Origin: an uncultured Bacilli bacterium
GTDB taxonomy: Bacteria > Bacillota_I > Bacilli_A > RF39 > UBA660
NCBI GenBank assembly: GCA_947627405.1
Contig: CANQVY010000078.1
Span: 1-6,091, forward strand
Direction of reading: 5' to 3'
DNA length: 6,091 nucleotides
Under the pieces are notes generated by a model. The model ran no database searches. It was not told the DNA's origin and worked only from the letters and a program-made list of their open reading frames with translations. Positions 3,592-6,091 of the stretch are shown piece after piece. Within the stretch, counting starts at the first letter, position 1. Every line of letters starts with the position of its first letter. The position numbers were made by a program, and so were the translations under genes.

Positions 3592-6091
3592 ATGTATTTA
3601 AAGGAAATAGTCGCTTCAGGGTTTAAATCTTTTGCAGATAAATTATCAATTAAATTGGATGATAAGATTACGTGTATTGTTGGACCAAATGGAAGTGGAA
3701 AAAGCAATATAGTTGATGCGGTTCGATGGGTTTTAGGAGAACAATCGGTTAAAAACTTAAGAGGAGATTCTTCCATGAGTGATGTAATCTTTTCTGGAAG
3801 TAAAAGTAGAAATCCTTTGAATGTTGCGTCTATTACACTTGTATTTGACAATGCTGATCATTATTTACAAGTTCCTTATGAAGAAGTTTCTATTAAAAGA
3901 AGGGTATATAAAACAGGCGAAAATGAATATTTTTTAAATGGCGAAAAATGTCGTTTAAAAGATATTACCAATTTATTTATTGATTCTGGTGTGGGTCGAG
4001 ATTCTTTCAATATCATTTCGCAAGGTGAGGTTCAAAAAATTCTTTCCAATTCTGCAAATGAACGAAGACAAATCTTTGAAGAAGCAGCGGGGGTATTAAA
4101 ATATCGAAAAAGAAAAGAAGAAGCTTTAAGAAAATTAGATCGTACCCATAATAACTTAGATCGCATTCACGATATTATTCAAGAATTGGAAGTACAAATT
4201 GAACCTTTAAAGGAACAAAAGGAGCAAGCTTTAGAATATAAAGAAAATAAAGAAGGATTAGATAAATATGAAGTAGGATTAATTACTTATGATATTGAAA
4301 ATATAAACCATTCTTATCGAAGGAATAAAGAAAAAATTGATCAGTTAAGTAAAGAAATAGTCTCTCTTTCTACAACTTCAAATACTACAGATGTTCATTT
4401 AACGACATTAAAAGAAAAACTTGCAAACGTTTCAAAAGATCTATCAAAATTAAATCATGAATTACTGACTGTAACTACTGAATTAGAAAGATTAAATACA
4501 AAAAAGAAATTATTAAAAGAAAGAAGTAAGTATAAAGCTTCAAATGCACAAGTTCAAAATAATATTCGAGTTTTAACAGAAGATAAATTAAGACTGGATA
4601 AAGATATTGTTTTGCTTGAAAATGAAGTTTCTACATTAAAAGAGGAATATGATGTTTTATTAAAAACAAAAAGGAAAAAGATCGAAGATTTAGAAAGTAT
4701 CCATGGTAATAAAGAAAATACTCTAAAGGAGTTTAATACAAAAAATAAAGAAAAATATGAATTAATGAATAAGATGGATCAATTAAAAGAGACCATCGAA
4801 AATGGAGGAATTTTACCATTTAGTGTAAGGAAAGTTTTATCAAACCCAAAACTTAGAGGTATTTTAGATGTGATTGGAAATATTATAAAAGTAGAAGATC
4901 CTTATACAAAAGCAATTGAAGTCGCTTTATCGGCTTCTAAGCAATATATCATAACCGAAGATGAAAATGCGGCAAAGGATGCTATTTCTTATTTGAAAAC
5001 GAATAATCTAGGTAGAGCTACTTTTTTCCCTTTGAATATCATCAAACCAAAAGGAATAGATCTAGATACTTTAGAATTGATTAAAACAGAAGAGGGGTAT
5101 ATAAATATTTTATCGGAAGTAGTGGAATATGATTCTAAATATCGAAATATTATTTTAAACCAACTTGGTAATATTATTGTTTGTGATACGATTGATCATG
5201 CGAATCAGTTAAGTAGAAAAATCAATAGTCGATATCGTATTATTACTTTGGATGGAGAAATTATTCATGTTGGAGGATCTCTTAGTGGAGGAAGTTTAAA
5301 GTTACAAACATCAATGATTTCTTTAAAAAATGATTTAAATAAATATACTCAAATATTACAGGAATTAGAGATTACTTTAAAAGAAATAGATCATACTTTT
5401 AAGGAGTTTGAAGAGCAAAGAAAAGAAAAAGAAGAGGATTTGTATGCTCTTAGAAGCCAAGAGGTTTCATATGAAGAGGAAATTAAGAATCGATTGGAAA
5501 CTCTTTCAGTAAAGAAAAGTGAATTTGAAGATGTCGATAATGAATTGTCCAATTTGCTTCATGTAGCCGATGCATCGATTTCCAAAGAAGAAGAAGAATT
5601 ATTAAAACAATATTATGATACAAAAAAGCAACAGGAAAAGATCAATGGTAATATTCAATCTTTGACTAAAAAGCAAGAAGATATAACATATGAAATTGAA
5701 CAGATGGAGGCTAAAAATAAGTTAGCGGCTTCAAATTTACGAAAACAAGAACAGGAATTAAAGGAATTAGAGATTTCAGTTAATCGTATGGATATTCAGC
5801 TAGATCATTTATTGAATCAGTTAAGTGAGGAGTATTCTTTGACTTTTGAAAAAGCCAAAGAGGAATATGTATTGGATATTGATGTTGAAGAGGCTAGAAG
5901 AAAAGTAAATGTTTATCAAAGCAATATTAAACGGCTTGGAATGGTAAATTTAATGGCCATAGAGGAATATGAACGGGTAAATACGCGTTATGAATTTTTA
6001 TTAAGCCAAAGGGAGGATTTATTAAAAGCGGAAGATACTCTTTTAGAAATCATTGATCAAATGGACGAAGTAATGAAAAGTGAATTTAAAT
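3592..6091 (+). CDS. smc: Chromosome segregation protein SMC (3' end cut by window)
   Basis: SMC is the ATPase core of bacterial condensin; with ScpA and ScpB it loads on the chromosome and extrudes loops so that sister origins separate. The first 833 residues are present. The N-terminal head shows MYLKEIVASGFKSFAD, Walker A GPNGSGKS (31-38), VDAVRWVLGEQS, the Q-loop ISQG (142-145, Q144 region) and the NERRQIFEEAAGVLKYRKRK neck (156-175). A coiled coil runs to about 403, the hinge spans about 404-570 (LRGILDVIG to GGSLSGGS), and the return coil follows. LGMVNLMAIEEY (about 782-793) marks the approach to the C-terminal head. The signature motif and Walker B lie beyond the edge. The arms are about 100 residues shorter than in Bacillus subtilis, predicting a total near 980 aa, as in Mycoplasma P115. 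The start has AAGGTGAT 3-5 nt upstream and matches family starts. rnc, the usual upstream neighbour in Firmicutes, is not here. Confidence 0.98.
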   Translation, partial: MYLKEIVASGFKSFADKLSIKLDDKITCIVGPNGSGKSNIVDAVRWVLGEQSVKNLRGDSSMSDVIFSGSKSRNPLNVASITLVFDNADHYLQVPYEEVSIKRRVYKTGENEYFLNGEKCRLKDITNLFIDSGVGRDSFNIISQGEVQKILSNSANERRQIFEEAAGVLKYRKRKEEALRKLDRTHNNLDRIHDIIQELEVQIEPLKEQKEQALEYKENKEGLDKYEVGLITYDIENINHSYRRNKEKIDQLSKEIVSLSTTSNTTDVHLTTLKEKLANVSKDLSKLNHELLTVTTELERLNTKKKLLKERSKYKASNAQVQNNIRVLTEDKLRLDKDIVLLENEVSTLKEEYDVLLKTKRKKIEDLESIHGNKENTLKEFNTKNKEKYELMNKMDQLKETIENGGILPFSVRKVLSNPKLRGILDVIGNIIKVEDPYTKAIEVALSASKQYIITEDENAAKDAISYLKTNNLGRATFFPLNIIKPKGIDLDTLELIKTEEGYINILSEVVEYDSKYRNIILNQLGNIIVCDTIDHANQLSRKINSRYRIITLDGEIIHVGGSLSGGSLKLQTSMISLKNDLNKYTQILQELEITLKEIDHTFKEFEEQRKEKEEDLYALRSQEVSYEEEIKNRLETLSVKKSEFEDVDNELSNLLHVADASISKEEEELLKQYYDTKKQQEKINGNIQSLTKKQEDITYEIEQMEAKNKLAASNLRKQEQELKELEISVNRMDIQLDHLLNQLSEEYSLTFEKAKEEYVLDIDVEEARRKVNVYQSNIKRLGMVNLMAIEEYERVNTRYEFLLSQREDLLKAEDTLLEIIDQMDEVMKSEFK

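Noticed and set aside
3534..3851. Leftward 105-codon open frame over the start of smc
   Set aside because: It is antisense to the conserved SMC head, including Walker A, and runs through the smc promoter; no ribosome binding site or family signal supports it.
1..6091. CRISPR arrays, tRNA/rRNA genes, insertion sequences, prophage genes
   Set aside because: No regularly spaced repeats, tRNA cloverleaf, transposase motif or terminal inverted repeats were seen; the phage-like MKLDIQMFA peptide is explained as part of L32.

Overview
The window is a very AT-rich stretch of bacterial chromosome with short intergenic gaps, strong AAGGAG/GGTGAT-type ribosome binding sites and sigma-70/SigA-type promoters. 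The adjacent yceD (DUF177) and rpmF (L32) genes, the zinc-ribbon L32, the P115-like short-armed SMC and the codon use (A/T-ending) point to a low-GC Bacilli/Mollicutes-related lineage, for example an uncultured RF39-, Erysipelotrichia- or Acholeplasma-like organism. Tryptophan is encoded by TGG where checked in all the large genes, and the AAA+ gene ends in TGA just before a terminator, so the standard code rather than the Mycoplasma code 4 is likely. The lineage cannot be fixed further from this window.

Layout. Positions 19-60 hold a strong hairpin terminator that closes a leftward gene (1533 to 67) for a single-ring, ClpA/B/C-like AAA+ ATPase with a divergent Clp-N-like front half. Positions 1557-1607 hold a symmetrical divergent promoter: a TTGACAA core is read as the -35 box on both strands, each with a 17-nt spacer to a perfect TATAAT. 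Rightward, it drives yceD (1623-2069) and rpmF (2085-2288). A terminator overlaps the rpmF stop codon. Next is a separately promoted gene for an unrecognised 383-aa helical protein (2358-3509), again with a terminator overlapping its stop codon. Its own promoter then leads into smc (from 3592), which runs off the right edge after 833 codons. All four promoters found have exactly 17-nt spacers. No stretch longer than about 100 bases lacks a gene or a regulatory element.

How the genes relate. yceD-rpmF is a conserved ribosome-biogenesis pair and smc is the chromosome-organising condensin subunit. In many Firmicutes rpmF is followed by plsX/fab/acpP/rnc before smc. Here that whole block is absent and one unknown gene takes its place. 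The most striking point is L32: it carries an N-terminal extension (MKLDIQMFA) that looks like the Prp protease cleavage motif known from Firmicutes L27, and cleavage there would give exactly the usual mature L32 N-terminus. Also notable are the near-identical 30-nt terminator modules (27/30) embedded in the ends of two unrelated genes, and the shared -35 box of the divergent promoter.
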